From: Anisus vortex
Lineage: Eukaryota; Mollusca; Gastropoda; Planorbidae
DNA: 64,000 nt
Assembly: GCA_949126835.1 (NCBI GenBank)
Contig: OX421499.1
Coordinates: forward strand, 23,223,990-23,287,989
Direction of reading: 5' to 3'
Made by a program: the position numbers and the translations under genes. Below are positions 1-12,754 of the stretch, piece by piece. Position 1 is the stretch's first letter, and every line of letters begins with the position of its first letter. The notes under the pieces are model-generated. The model saw nothing but the letters and a program-made list of their open reading frames with translations. It was not told the origin of the DNA and made no database searches.

Positions 1-541
1 AGAGGGAGAGAGAGAGAGAGAGAGAGTAAATTAAAGAGGGAAAAAGAATAATGAGAAAAATTGAAAGCAAAATAGGGAAAAGTTTCAATGAGGTCTGGCT
101 CATTTAAAATATAAATGTTTTACAAAGTCTTTATAAATTATGAAAGTTTCAAGAAGTCGTTAAGAATACAAAATATGAATATTTCAAATCCTCAATAAAA
201 CTTTGAAAAAATATCCAATTTTTATATTAAAAAATATAAAAGTTTTTTTTTTTAAATATGTACATTTTTAATAGTTTCTAAAATGCAAATTAAAAAAAAT
301 AATCAAGATTTTAAATAGTAATTTCAAAAATGCAAATTTTAAATATTCATACACATATGAAAGAAACAAATATTTATTTTAAACATATGCGTGTTTTAAA
401 CATTCATAAAAATGCGACTTTGAAATAGGCATAAAAACATGCATTTTTGAAATAGTCATGTAAAAACCATTTAACGGTCTAGTGATGGTTAATCAAAGTC
501 TAACTATGTGCATCTTAATACATGTTTTGTTCCTGGTCAAG
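1..541. other. Intron sequence upstream of gene A tail exon
   Basis: A short GA dinucleotide run (1-27) is followed by very AT-rich sequence with many A and T runs. It ends in the acceptor CAAG at 538-541. I see no TM exon of gene A here, so it should lie to the left of the window. Confidence 0.5.
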
Positions 542-654
542 TGCCGGAGGATGTGCAAGTAGCAGACGAGAATTTCGATGTGGGCTTAAAGCAACCAGTT
601 GAACTACTGAAACCGTCGCCGAGTGGCTATTCAATGGAATCCAAGATTGAGTGA
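542..654 (+). CDS. Gene A, cytoplasmic tail exon of an Ig-family membrane receptor (partial gene)
   Basis: The last coding exon of a receptor whose 5' part lies off the left edge. After an acceptor ending in CAAG the frame enters at phase 1 and reads VPEDVQVADENFD, then KPSPSGYSMESKIE and a TGA at 652-654. The exon continues 14 nt past the stop to a donor (CAG|GTAACT, exon end 668). Gene C (27931-28055) and gene B (15131-15225) have the same layout: P/L-E-D near the start, S-P-S-G-Y-S-x-E-S-K before the stop, and a donor a few bases after it. The short distance from stop to splice junction should not trigger nonsense-mediated decay. The tail has one conserved Tyr, but it does not fit a classical ITIM or ITAM. 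Identification rests on paralogy within this window. Confidence 0.75.
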
Positions 655-1080
655 AGCATTATCTTCAGGTAACTGTTATTGTCTACACTAAACCAAGGAG
701 ATTCATTCGTTAATGATTTTTTTGTCTAACTGCTGTCGAGTAAGCCATTCATAACAAATACCCCAAAAATGTAACAAGTTCTAGACTTCGCGAACATCCA
801 AAATTTTACAAAATTTTAAAACATTACAATTTGTATGAACCTTACAAATATCTAAAGTTCATAAAGATTTAAAATTAACGAACATTTAAATTTCAGAAAT
901 ATTTAAATTTCAGGAATATTTAAAATTTTCGCAAACATTTAAAATTCACAAAGATTTAAAATTCACACACATAAATCAAATTCACAGACGCCAATATCCC
1001 AAAAAACGAGCATATATATTTTATATGTGAAACTAAAATTGTTTCTAATCTACAATTTACTCTTAGTTTTATTTCACCAG

Positions 1081-1260
1081 GACTTGAAGCCCTAGGAATA
1101 AATACGCCTACAGCTTTCAGATGTTAACCCCTGATGGACGAACGCTACGGAATCAAAAAGTCTGCTGTAGACTTTATGTCTAATGTTATAGACGTCACAG
1201 AGTTAACTACATTAGAACAATGTTATAATGATCAATGAAATAAAGAGAAAAGATAATTTG
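1081..1260 (+). other. Gene A 3' terminal UTR exon
   Basis: An acceptor (TTTCACCAG, ending 1080) opens a block whose core, CAGATGTTAACC followed by GGACGAACGCT, recurs in the last exons of genes B (16302) and C (30510). A second block, AATGTT then AGAC then AGTTAAC, is also shared with C. AATAAA at 1239-1244 is a likely polyadenylation signal; the matching signal in C is at 30672-30677. The exact cleavage site is not visible. Confidence 0.6.
1239..1244 (+). promoter_or_regulatory. Polyadenylation signal, gene A
   Basis: Canonical AATAAA about 160 nt into the last exon, in the position equivalent to the signal in gene C. Confidence 0.5.
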
Positions 1261-1344
1261 TTGGACTATGGTTTACACGTGATATTTATGAGTTTTGTTT
1301 TAATATTGTCACATGATCTGTTCAAATACCTTATCTTGTATATT

Positions 1345-1512
1345 ACAGACGCTCCTTCTATAAAGAAGATTATTGCGTCTTACGCACATCGGTGGTTTGA
1401 GTCTAGCCCTGCATTTCCATTAGTGTTTTAAAATGATGTTAGGTTACTGGTTTTTACTGGTTTGTTCAGGAAACCCATTCCTTGCCCGGATGCCACTCGG
1501 GAAGGAAGAGTA
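1345..1512 (-). mobile_element. 5'-truncated LINE 3' end, copy 1
   Basis: Read on the minus strand this resembles the extreme C-terminus of a non-LTR reverse transcriptase (SFFPSGIR, then NGLPEQT) followed by a short 3' UTR. The same block occurs at 4808-4995, 4996-5190 and 15384-15552. It lies just downstream of the gene A polyadenylation signal. Confidence 0.6.
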
Positions 1513-1784
1513 CTTATCTCACAATTAATTGTTCTTGCATAAAGGATAAGGAAAGAACGCTAGCCTTGTCTCTTATCCGAAACATAATATTTAGCCATTG
1601 AAAATTACAATGAACAGTTCGTTTGCTATAGGAAGTTATTTAAGACTTTAAAAAGTCACAAACTAGAGAACAACAGGATCAGAATATTTGTTTAATAACT
1701 TTAGTTAGTTAGTGAACACCATTTTCTATTTTATTTTTTTTTACAAATAATTCCTTTTTGATTCGAAAAAAATCCTTGCACGGA

Positions 1785-2203
<419 letters not shown>

Positions 2204-2895
2204 ATTTCTTTAACTAATCTCTGTATATGTATCTAATGAGCTAAAGGGAAAGATAGAAAGACAAAATTAAGACAGTCATAGAGGATCAATCGATTTAAAC
2301 AAGAATTAAACAAAACAAAAAAACATCAAGCAAAACTTTCTCCCCTCTCCCCCCCCCCCCAAAAAAAAAAAAATAAAAAAAAAAAAAAAAAAAATTTAAA
2401 TAATAATTTGAGTCAAGCAGTTGGATTTCTAACGATTAGTAGTTCGAATAAGCTCCGCAGAATGAAACAATAGACGACATTACAATTTATTCATGGCTAA
2501 AGAATCATATTGCAATATATTATTTATTTGGGAGTACATAGTACATGTAATGCTTTTCTTCAAGGGATTTTGGTCTACTCTAAGGCAAAGAGATGTAACT
2601 AGATTCATCTAAGCTATTTTAGTTACCAACATTTTGGTGGGCTCGGGTCCATAACAATAAAACAATTCCTAAACGGGAATATAATAGTCTTCTACATTAC
2701 ATACATTTTCTTCTTTTGGAAAGAGGCGGTGGGGGGAAGGGGGGGGGAGGTGATGGAGGTATAACTACTGTTCTTGACATTGGGCCCGTTTTAATGTCGG
2801 CTTAAGTCGACGGCAACATGGGCAGTTGACCGATGAGTCATTCGGGGGCATCATAGAACGAGTGATCTTAAAATCTTAATAATAAATATTGTTAA
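2204..2895. other. Intergenic stretch without a supported gene
   Basis: Contains a C run followed by a long A run (about 2347-2394) and a G-rich patch near 2725-2750. No coding or RNA feature is visible. Confidence 0.5.
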
Positions 2896-2968
2896 CCCTT
2901 AAAGTCCCGGGCGCGTATATAGCGGAACTGAAGGCAGCATAGATAGAAGTAGGTCAGTACGGGAAGGG
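2896..2968. mobile_element. 73-bp MITE flanked by TTAA (piggyBac-type), copy 1
   Basis: Starts CCCTT and ends AAGGG, with TTAA directly on both sides (2892-2895, 2969-2972). The interior carries GTCCCGGGCGCGTATATAGC. Three more copies lie at 19219-19291, 23917-23988 and 50081-50152. TTAA target duplication and CCCT-type ends are the hallmark of the piggyBac superfamily; the element is far too short to code for a transposase. Confidence 0.85.
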
Positions 2969-3345
2969 TTAACATTTGATGTTCAACATATGAGTGTGGG
3001 AGGGTAATGGGGGAGCAGGAAAGAGAATAAAAGAGAGAGAGTGAGAGTCCCTTAACGGCGCACCAAGATGTATGGTTGTTAAAACACTAGTACATAGGCC
3101 CACGACTGAGAGTGTTTTTGCCCTCCTGCCCATCTCCTACTATTTGGGCGATGAGGAAATCTTGGGGGGGGGGGGGGATAAGCTGATAATTCCTCGGGCT
3201 TGCACCGGGCGCCAGCAATCTTACGGTTTGACTATGAACCAAAATAAACTATACTCAGCTGTTATAGTGCTGACCATACACGATCTCTGGCCTCTGACAA
3301 TGCTGTAGAATATATAGATCCCTTTTCGACCCCAAAAAGCTGTGG

Positions 3346-3560
3346 TGAAGCCGGCTGGTCCAGTGGTTAGTTAACCGATCTATAAACCAAAAGCCAACTG
3401 ACACGTCGCGGGTTCTATCCCAGCCACCGACCGATCCCTGCCGCCTTGCAGGAGTTTTGGGACTAGAGGACGTAATAATCTTCTAGCGTGCACTGAGCAT
3501 GCTAAAATAGCATGGATAGAAGCGTTATATAAATAACCATTATTATTCATTTCAAGAAGT
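3346..3560 (+). mobile_element. tRNA-derived SINE, second type
   Basis: The head has an A-box-like TGGTCCAGTGG near 3357 and a B-box-like GGGTTCTATCCC near 3409. The tail ends in TATATAAATAACCATTATTA. It is unlike the more common SINE in this window (for example 27163-27392). Confidence 0.65.
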
Positions 3561-3721
3561 TGAGAAGCAGACATCATTGGTCAGAACTGGTAAGAAGTGC
3601 TCACAGTTGTTTTTTTAGGTCAGTTATATAGGCTACATTTAGAACTACACAGCTTCTCCAAGCCTAACCATCAAATTACATTTCTGTTTTAGGAAACAAA
3701 AAATATATAATAAACAAAAAT

Positions 3722-4080
3722 TTAATATGATCTTGTTTTATAGATGCTCCTTTATAGAGAAGATCATCACGTTACATGCTTTACCGTGCTCTATAATATG
3801 CTATATGAAAGCCTTCATGGTCAATCTCCCCAGTACATCAGATCCATCTACAACTCAAGATACCAAACGTAAAAAGAAAAACATTTGCAGCTCGCTACTA
3901 CAGCGTCTTAGTACCTCTGTGGTGGAATGAACTTCCGAACACAATTGAACAAGTGGATAATATTGACATTTTCAAAGCAAAACTAAAAACAGATATATTT
4001 TATTAACATAGCGTAGATTTTAATGTAAAGCTCATTCGAAGACTAATTGTAATGAATAGTGCTATATAAATATGTAATTT
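3722..4080 (+). mobile_element. LINE 3' end fragment
   Basis: In broken frames this reads like the C-terminus of a CR1/Jockey-type reverse transcriptase: HGQSPQYIRSIYNSRYQT, then a stretch ending WNELPNTIEQVD and FKAKLKTDIFY before a stop near 4005. An AT-rich tail follows. Truncated at the 5' side; the clade is not certain. Confidence 0.6.
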
Positions 4081-4807
4081 GGAAATTTGTCATTCGTGTA
4101 TAGTCTTGTATTTTGAGTAGAGTTTGGAATTCGGAATGATGTCAATTCAGTTATTGGTCTTTCTCACATTGAAAGTTGTCAACTGAATGTAATAAGCGTA
4201 TAACATCAAAGGCTATAATAATTATTATAGTCTTTGATAATATAAATCAGTGGTAGACTATGAACTAATGGACGCGCATGATTTCCACAAAAGACACCAA
4301 AAAAAAAAAAATGCGAGATGGCGTACATAAGTTATCTATTTTATATCATTGACTTATACTGTATGTTAAACTAGGGTAAAAGTCAGCTAAGTGCACTACT
4401 CCATTGTGAAATCTATATAGACACAAAGCAAAATTTAGAACCTATGTACAATAGGAGAAAACATATTAATTTTTTAACAAAGTAAAATGTGTAGCCTTAT
4501 TAATACCACTTATTTCTTACAAAATTAGATTAGATCAGGGTAGGCCTGATATAAACTTGGAGTCGCTTTAGCCTTTAACTATACAATTTTGACTTTTGTT
4601 TTAATCGCTAAGGCCTACATGTCTAAACAGTGTATTATAACCAGAACTAAAACCACGGCGATAAATTGGTATAAAAGTAGTAATAATACACACGGCATTA
4701 GACTCTAACTTAGAAATACAACCCAATAACAACCTGTTGCAATGCTCAGATAAACATAAGGACAAAAACACTTTCCTTATCCCTTATGCGAGAACAAATG
4801 CATATAA

Positions 4808-4995
4808 GTAGGCCTACTCTTTCTTCCCGAGTGACATTCGGGCATGGAATGGGTTACCCGAACAAACCAGGAAAACCAGTAACTTAACATCATTTAAAAC
4901 AAGAATAAAAATGCAAGACTAGACTCGGACCACGGATGAGCGTAGGACGCAATAATCTTCTTTATAAAAGGAGCGTCTGTAATGTATAAGATAAG
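4808..4995 (+). mobile_element. LINE 3' end, copy 2 (first of a tandem pair)
   Basis: The clearest copy of this 3' end: the frame reads SFFPSDIRAWNGLPEQTRK, then LTSFKTRIKMQD and a stop, followed by a 3' UTR ending in AGATAAGATA. The next copy begins at once. Confidence 0.65.
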
Positions 4996-5190
4996 ATACA
5001 AGTACTCTTTCTTCTCGAGTGGCATCCGGCCATGGAATGGGTTGCCTGAACAAACCAGGAAAACCTGTAATTTAACATCATTTAAAACATTAATAAAAAT
5101 GCAAGACTAGACTCAGACCACGGATGAGCGTAGGGCGCAATAATCTTCTTTATAGAAGGAGCGTCTGTAATGTATCAGATAAGATAAAGC
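4996..5190 (+). mobile_element. LINE 3' end, copy 3 (second of a tandem pair)
   Basis: A direct repeat of the preceding block of about 190 bp, with a few differences (SSGIRPWNGLPEQT). The pair could be two insertions at one target or a local duplication. Confidence 0.65.
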
Positions 5191-5426
5191 GATGATTAAT
5201 ACACTTACCTATATAGGCTATTATATCTATATTGCAGTTTTCAAAACAAAGAAACAAAAATACACCACTTCCGCTTCTCAAACATAATATTGAAATAGAT
5301 GGTTCATCTCGATGTAGAATTCTAAATTTAAAGTTACTTACGTAATTAAATATTTCTTCAAAGGTCGGTACGTAAAAACGTGCTATTAAAGTACAACTGA
5401 AGGCATAATTCTTTTATATACTGTAA

Positions 5427-5552
5427 GGGGTAGCCTGTACAGATCAGGAAAAACCGAAAACTAATTTTACTATCAAAGTTTTAGTCAAGCTTAAAACGTT
5501 TAAGTGTTGACTTTCCCGAATAGTTCAGGCTACCCATTTAATGCCCGAATGT
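5427..5552. repeat. Fold-back pair of short LINE-end fragments
   Basis: 5427-5462 (+) and 5510-5552 (-) are diverged pieces of the same LINE 3' end in opposite orientation. A similar fold-back lies at 17620-17780. Confidence 0.4.
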
Positions 5553-5790
5553 TCATTTTGTTTTATCTCTAGATCTAGAGTCTATATCTTTTATGACTTT
5601 AATAAAATTATAATTATGATTGTTGTTGAATTTTAATGCTTTACGTATTATTGAATTTTAATCTTCTGCTTACATTACAATTCGCTAATTAGGCTACACA
5701 ATGTTTCTTTTTCATGGCACAATTTTATTTTTAAATATGTATAGTGCACACATGACAATAATAAAGAAAAAAAAAAAACTACATTTTTTT

Positions 5791-5980
5791 GACGGGTCGG
5801 CAATCTGCGACACTTGTACCAGACTTAGCAAGCAGAGGCCCCCCTCCCTCAAGCCAAATGCAATTCAAGTTTCTTTTACAAGCAGTTTAGTGCTAGATTA
5901 TGCTGACTTTGAGTCTGTTGGCACGCCTGAAAGACTTAGAAATCCTACTTTGGATTATCGAAAGGTTGCCGACCCCTGAT
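5791..5980. mobile_element. Probable hAT-like MITE
   Basis: The right end reads AAAGGTTGCCGACCCCTG. Its reverse complement is the common hAT terminus CAGGGGTCGGCAACC. The left end (CGGGTCGGCAATC near 5796) is a degenerate match. No clear 8-bp target duplication remains. Confidence 0.5.
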
Positions 5981-6384
5981 TTAGTCCATTATTAGGCTAC
6001 GACTTGCAGAGAACACTAGTGTTGGTGAGATAACTATGTAAATGTTTTATTAAAGCAAGAAGGATAACCGTGAATAAAAAAAAAGTTCATTTAATTAATT
6101 GAAAACATAACAGAGTGCATGAAGAGAAAAGCATGACGACTGTGGTGAAATCACGTGATAAGACGGGCTAAGATGTTGGACGTTCTTTGCTAAAATGTTT
6201 TTAGCTTGTATTTTGTTTACCTAAAAGTTGACGAGAATTTCACAAAGTGATAGTCCGCTGAAAGTCATCGTGGGCTTTTTGTTTTTATTAAAAGGGAACC
6301 AAGCAACTATTAAATAACGATATCTGATTTTTCTATTTTTCTGTTAGGTCTGTTAAAAATGTGTTCTACTTCCGCCAGAAGAGG
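5981..6384. other. Upstream region of gene B
   Basis: AT-rich. It holds a palindromic E-box-like ATCACGTGAT at 6150-6159 but no clear TATA box placed relative to the gene. No other gene is visible. Confidence 0.35.
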
Positions 6385-6469
6385 GATCTGTCGCCATGTT
6401 GATTTGTTAAAATGATGACGGAAAGAGATCACACTGAACCACTGATTGCATGGCCGTTACCATGGGAAC
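6385..6469 (+). promoter_or_regulatory. Gene B 5' leader with X-box-like palindrome over the start codon
   Basis: The stretch before the ATG resembles the leader of gene C (19640-19710): both have GCCATGTTG and end in GGCCGTTACC before the ATG. GTTACCATGGGAAC at 6456-6469 matches the RFX X-box (GTNRCC, spacer, GGYNAC) at all but one base. Function is inferred only. Confidence 0.4.
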
Positions 6470-6513
6470 ATCGCTAAGCCCATGCTTGATTGCATTGTTC
6501 TTGGCGATGAGCA
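6462..6513 (+). CDS. Gene B exon 1: signal peptide
   Basis: Codes MGTSLSPCLIALFLAMS, a hydrophobic leader, then donor GCA|GTAAGT at phase 1. The leader of C is close (SPCLIVLF). Confidence 0.8.
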
Positions 6514-9500
6514 GTAAGTGGGGAATTAAAAAAAAAGGTTTTTTTTATTCGAGATCTAACTGTAAATTAGAGTTCTATATAGGAAGCAAAAAAGACAATG
6601 ATTCAATTAGAAGTTCACAAAATGAGTGAGCCCAAACCCAGGTAGAGGATTACAGAAATATTATTTGACCAATTTTTTAGGCATGTTTCGGCAATAATTT
6701 TTTTTTTGATACCTTGGTTCGACAAATATTATTTATATTCGTCATTATAAGGCAACGATTAATTGGGCACGATATCTAAAAGGTGTATGCCATAATTTTC
6801 AGCAAACCATTCATCGACGTTAAAGTCGAAGTGATTTCCACCTGATCGAATTCTGAAACATGTTTGACCGAGATTAGGTGATAGTGTTACATCCTCGTAG
6901 TAACAAAAAAAAAAGTATCCCGGCAGACCAAATTGATCCACAGGGTCGGTGAATGTAGCCATCTGTTGCTTTGCCAACGGTAGGCAAAGGAAGATAACTC
7001 GTTCCGCACTCCTTCTAGAATTTCTTCCTCATGACTCACTTTTTTTTTCTAAAACCATGCATTATTAACTTTGTTTTTGTTTGGAGAGGGGCAGTAGTGA
7101 AATAAATAAATCTAAGGTGTTTATCACAGGACAAGCCACACAGTTTCTTGCCCCTTTTGTGTCCCTGACGATATTGCAGACATACATGGCGCAATGCAAT
7201 GGATTGTACGAAGTACCACTCCGCTGGGTTGAAGCGAAGGAAATTACGAGGTGGTCAAACTTTAAAAACAACATCTTATGGGCCTACCTCTGACTGCCAC
7301 TCATGTTTTTATTAATCTGTTCAAAAGAGTTGAAAAATGTTGTAAATAATCCCTGTCAATCGATCAATAGGGCTTCCCCCCACCCTCCCCCGTCGATACG
7401 GAATACTGAAAATGTGTGGCCAGCACAATGCCCAGCCATCTTCAGTTTGCTTCAATTATTGGTAGGTACCGATCAGAGCTATGTGGTTTTAGAGACGCCT
7501 TACGAACCCGGGAACAAATCTTAGTCTTCACCAGGACACAAATCCGGGACCTACCGCACAGCTAAGCCGAGCCGAGTTATATCCCGAAATTTGCTTCTAG
7601 GGTGGACTCTAAGGCTGTGAACATTGCTTCGGCACAAACTCCTCTTTAAACGAACATTGTCTGGTAAAGAAAACTTAAACAATAAGTATGTATTGTTCAT
7701 TTCTGTTGCCATAGTTACGTACAGCCAGTGCGACGATGGTAACATTGACACGGTGGCCACGTACGGGAACAAGGACGCACACTTGACCTTCAGGGTGCCG
7801 AAGAATCTGGACAGGGTCCTGTTCATCAAGTTCACCAAGAAGGGCACCCCGGTGAGCATCGTCTCCCTCAAGATCGAGGCAGACCGATCCGCCACTTTGC
7901 TTCCTTTGGACCTCTTGAAGTCGCGGATGGAAGACCTGCGCCTGCAGGACGGGCAGATCCGGTTCACCTTGCGGTACGTGCAGCGGGAGGATGCCGGCTC
8001 GTACTGGTGCAGGAACGCTTCCGATGTCATGTTCGTCGGGTGCGGCTGTCTCCTGGTCGTGGTCGGTAAGATTTTTAGGTAAAAATTGGAGAGGTTGGGA
8101 AACGTTTAGGTGATGTTTGGAGGTTGGGAAACATTTAGGTAAATTTTGGAGGTTGGGATACGTTTAGGTAAAGTTTGGAGTTTGGAAAAAGTTTAGGTAA
8201 AGTTTGGAGGTTGGGAAAAGTTTAGGTAAAGTTTGGAGGCTGGGAAACGTTTAGGTAAAGTTTGGAAGTTGGGAAACTTTGCGTGTTTGAGGTGATATGG
8301 GAAGAATACTGTTTCTGGAGACAATAAAAAGACTAGGTTAAAAGGCTGCTGAGATAGAAAAAAATATTTTAAACAAATCTCTATATTTCAATTAAAATTA
8401 AATGAATGGTATTTTTGCTCATCTCAAAATATTTGAAACATCCAATGTTTATTTAATGGAAGAATTAATTTTTTTAACGTTTTATTTTCATCTTCTGTCT
8501 TTTCGTCTGCGAAGAACAGCAGCCGATCATCATCGACGTCTGTGGTCGTTCAAAGGACGCCTACAAAGACACCTCCAGGCCTCTATATGCTGGGCCAATC
8601 TCTCCAGCTTCCCCTCAGGAAAGGCCACGTTCCTTGGTATCTGCTTCCATCTCTCGGCACCAAGTATTTCTCGGCCGGCATCCTTTCCGTTTTCCCTAGT
8701 TCAGGGCTTTTCTAGTTGAGCTGGTAGCAGATTTTTGGAGAGTATTGCAAATCCATTACCAACGTCTTTAGAGGGTCGTGATCGTGTTTCTTGTTCTCGT
8801 TGCTCCACCAATCAGATCGTGTTTCTTGTTCTCATAGCCCCACCAATCAAATTGTGTTTCTTGTTCTCATTGCTCCACCAACCAGATCGTGTATCTTGTT
8901 TACATAGCTCCACCAATCAGATCGTGTTTCTCGTTTCTTGTTTTGCCAATCAGATAGGCCGGACACACCCATAATTTCTCCATTGGACGACCTTTCGAAC
9001 GCGAGAAAACTCGTGCTTCAGTGCCAGCACTTTTCCAAGAGTCTGCCAGTCTTCCATGGGCTTAAATACGCTGTCAGGTGGAAAGATGCTAACAGTGACG
9101 CACTGGGCGTTGTTACCTTTAACAGGGTGAGTTTGTTTACCCTTTTGTATACTCTTTGTTTCCTGTATGTTTGCCTGTGAGTACGTTCATGAGGTTTATA
9201 ATCAGACGTTTCTCTTAAACATCGCTTCCATTTTGAAAGCTGAAAAAAAGTTTATAAAATCATGTAGATTTTTTGACCTAGTTAGTCCTAGTTGGATCTG
9301 CATTATCCAAATTTAGTCTAGAGATGGAGGTGGCGGCTGGCGGAGCAGGGTGGGGCACATATTTCTGTATATTAAATGAATTATTTGATGGGGCGGTGAC
9401 TGGCCACATAGTATTATTTTTTGACCCCAAGTAGCTGTTTCTAGTTAGTTGACAGATCGGGTATCATTCCGTTACACACAGACATCAAAAGGCTTGAAAT

Positions 9501-12500
9501 GAGTGATATCAGCTCACGGCAACATCTGCAGCAAATGTTGAGGTTTAGCTGGTGTACTCTTAACTCTTCGGTACACGTGAATTTAAAGATGGCGAAGTGA
9601 CTAAACCAGGGGTCTGAAACCTAGGGCACGCGTGTCTTGGCACGCAGAGCGATTTTCAATGGCACGCGAGAGACCTCCAAGAGTGTTATTTTTTTTTTTT
9701 TTTCCGGTTCTGAATGAGGAAAACTGACTGTTAAAGCCGATGTTTCTGAATGACATAGCGACACATTTCAGTGAGTTGAACGCATTGACAAGGACGGGGT
9801 CAAACAGCATTTGACCTGTTAGATCACTGAAATAGATTTCCTTATATCTTGAGTGAAATCAAATTTAAAACATTTAACTATATGTTCTTCACTTTATTAA
9901 GGAATATATTAAGATATATAGTTGGGCTGTTGTAGGCCTGTCTCTGTGTGTGATATCAGGGCCGCATCGTCAGCAAAAAGTAGCTCGCGGATTAGGACCT
10001 CTTTCGTTTTGGTTTTGGCTCGGAGACGGGCAATGTTGAAAAGTCCTCCATCAGCTCTGGTGTGTAATCAGATTCCATCACTACTATCCTTGAAGGCGTA
10101 TCGGAGCAGTATAGAGAAGAATATTGCGAACAGCGTTGGTGCAAGTACACAGCCTTGCTTTATTCCGATGCTGACTGGGAAGGCTTCAGAGGTGGCTCCG
10201 TTGAAGTGCACTGTGCCCTACATGTTATCATGGAACTGTCTGATGACAGCGAGTAGGTGTGGAGGACAGCCAATTTTTTCCAGAATTCGGAACAGCCCAC
10301 TGCGACTAAGTCAAAGGCTTTTGTCAGGTCTATAAAGGCAATGTAAAGTGGCATCTGCTGCTCTCTACATTTTTCCTGCATCTGCCGTATGGAAAACACC
10401 ATGTCTATGGTAGACCGATCAGCCCGAAAACCACATTGTGGATAAACTCGGGAGGCTAAACTCTGCAAGCGTGTAAGAGTGACGCGGGCAAAAGCCTTTC
10501 CTACGATACTGAGAAGCGAGATGCCGCGATAGTTATTGCAGTCACTTCTATTGCCCTTATTCTTATATAGCGTCACTATGTTTGCGTCCTTTATGTCCTG
10601 GGGAATGTATCCCTGTTCCCAGCAGAGGGCTAGCAGCTCGTGCAAGGGCTGGAGTAGCACTGTCTTACCGTTCTTCAGAGCTTCTGGAGGTATTCCATCG
10701 CTCCCAGAGGCTTTCTACAGGCTAGGCAGTCGATGGCTTTGCTTAGCTCTTCCTGTGTGAATGACATCTAGTTCTTCCATGAGCGGCATGTCGGGGATGT
10801 CATCTAGGGCGGTGCTGAAGACTGTGTTAACTGTTGCATACAGTTCCAGGTAATGTTCAATCCAGCGTTTGAGCTTCTCCGCTTCGTCCTTGATGATTTC
10901 TCCATTTTTGGATTTTACGCCCTAGGACCGATTACGTTTTTAATGTTTTCGTACATGGCTATGGCGTTTCCCATATCAGCAGCTGACTGTATGCTTGAGC
11001 AGAGGTTAAGCCAGTAGGTATTGACACATTGGCGGGCAACCATCTGAACATGCATCTTAGCGGTTTTGAGGGCGTGCAGCGTGTTGGGAGTAGGCTTCTC
11101 CTTGTATGCCAGGAGAGCTTTCCTTTTAGCTTTTTAATGGTGACAGGTTTCATTTCGTCCCAATTGGCGTCGAACCAGTCCATGTTTTCGCGTTTTTTTT
11201 TTTTACCAAAGGCATGTAGTGCTGAGTCGTAGATCGAGTCGCGGAGAACCGACCATTTCTTGTAAAGCGACACATTTTAGCTCTAGGCCGCCTTCATCTC
11301 TGTACTATAAATTATAACGCATATTACTCTTCTTATACTGACGATTGAAAAACAAAATAGGAATTGGCCTGTCACAATACTAAGGAAAAAACATTTTTTT
11401 GGCCAAAATAACTACGGAAAAAAAACAAAAAAACAACACCATAGACCTAGCCAAAAATTATAGACCATATACAATATAAAATATGTTTAGGCCTGCTACT
11501 AGCATTTTTAGTATGCCTACTAGTACTAGTTACTAGTACTATTCAGGCCTTCTACTAGGCTATAGAGTCTTTATGACAGTATTTAGCTTTATAACTAGGT
11601 CTATTGGTTTTCTTTAAAGCTAGATACACAGATTGCTATTGCTTAAAATTAAAACTTTAAATAATTAATTACATTTATAAAAAAAAGTACTAGTTATATT
11701 CCTTCCAATTGTAAATACATAACTTGCCTGTAGTCTGATGTTTGTGCTACCGGGCGACATTGCAGGTACACGAGCCACGACACCACGTTGATGATTCGTT
11801 TGGGAATTCCACAGTCGGGGGAAAAGTGTAGTGCATATGACGGCGGAGACCGTACCCTATGTTACGCGTCATGCCCCATCGCTATGCGGCCGTTTGGCTC
11901 GTCTCGTGCAGGGACTTGGGTGTTTCCCCATTGATCCACCACTTTCCCTTGATCGTAAGAGTCTTCGGCTGCTCTGGTTTGATTTAAGAGACGTTATAGA
12001 GCGGCGTAATCTTAAATGTTCATAATACTCTCAGTTCATTTTGAGTTATTTTTTTTTTATACTCAACGTATAAGAATTTAACAAAAAGTATAACTAAATG
12101 TACTAAAAGTATGACTACAATTGTTCAGTAAAACCATTTAGGCTATAAAATTTTGAAGACATTATTTTTGAAATCACGTTCACGTCTGGAACTATTTCAA
12201 AACGAGGCTGTGAGTTCGATACGCTCTCCCTGATCCGGTGATACCGCTGCGGAAACAGCAGCTTTGATCACTCGCCCAAATTATATCTGCAGTACGTCAT
12301 CGACAATGACGCAAACCTGCAGATCAACGATTTCAGAAGAATTCTGGTGGTCACCTGCACGACAGCGGATGTGGTCCCTAACGAAACGTCGTTTCTGTTT
12401 TCAGACCCAAGCCCACCGTATACCGTTGAAACAAGAGGTAAAAAATTGTACTTGAATGTAAGCTAGAAACGTTAGATCTACCTTGATGGATGACTGTTGA

Positions 12501-12656
12501 GGGCTTATTGAGATTAGGCCTTAATTTCATGGTTTATTTGTGTTTATATTTAAAATAACTTATATAAGAGAGTGTGTGTGTGGAGAGGGGGGGGGGGCGA
12601 AAATCTTTTAAATACTTTAGGGCCTTGTTCTTGCTCTGTTATCTTTCAATGACTAT

Positions 12657-12754
<98 letters not shown>

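Noticed and set aside
6450..6452. Alternative upstream ATG of gene B
   Set aside because: In frame, but absent from C, D and E; the 6462 start gives the common 52-nt first exon.
7551..8030. 159-codon open frame on the minus strand over exon 2 of gene B
   Set aside because: Shadow of the GC-rich Ig exon; no family pattern, while the plus frame has conserved splice sites and paralogs.
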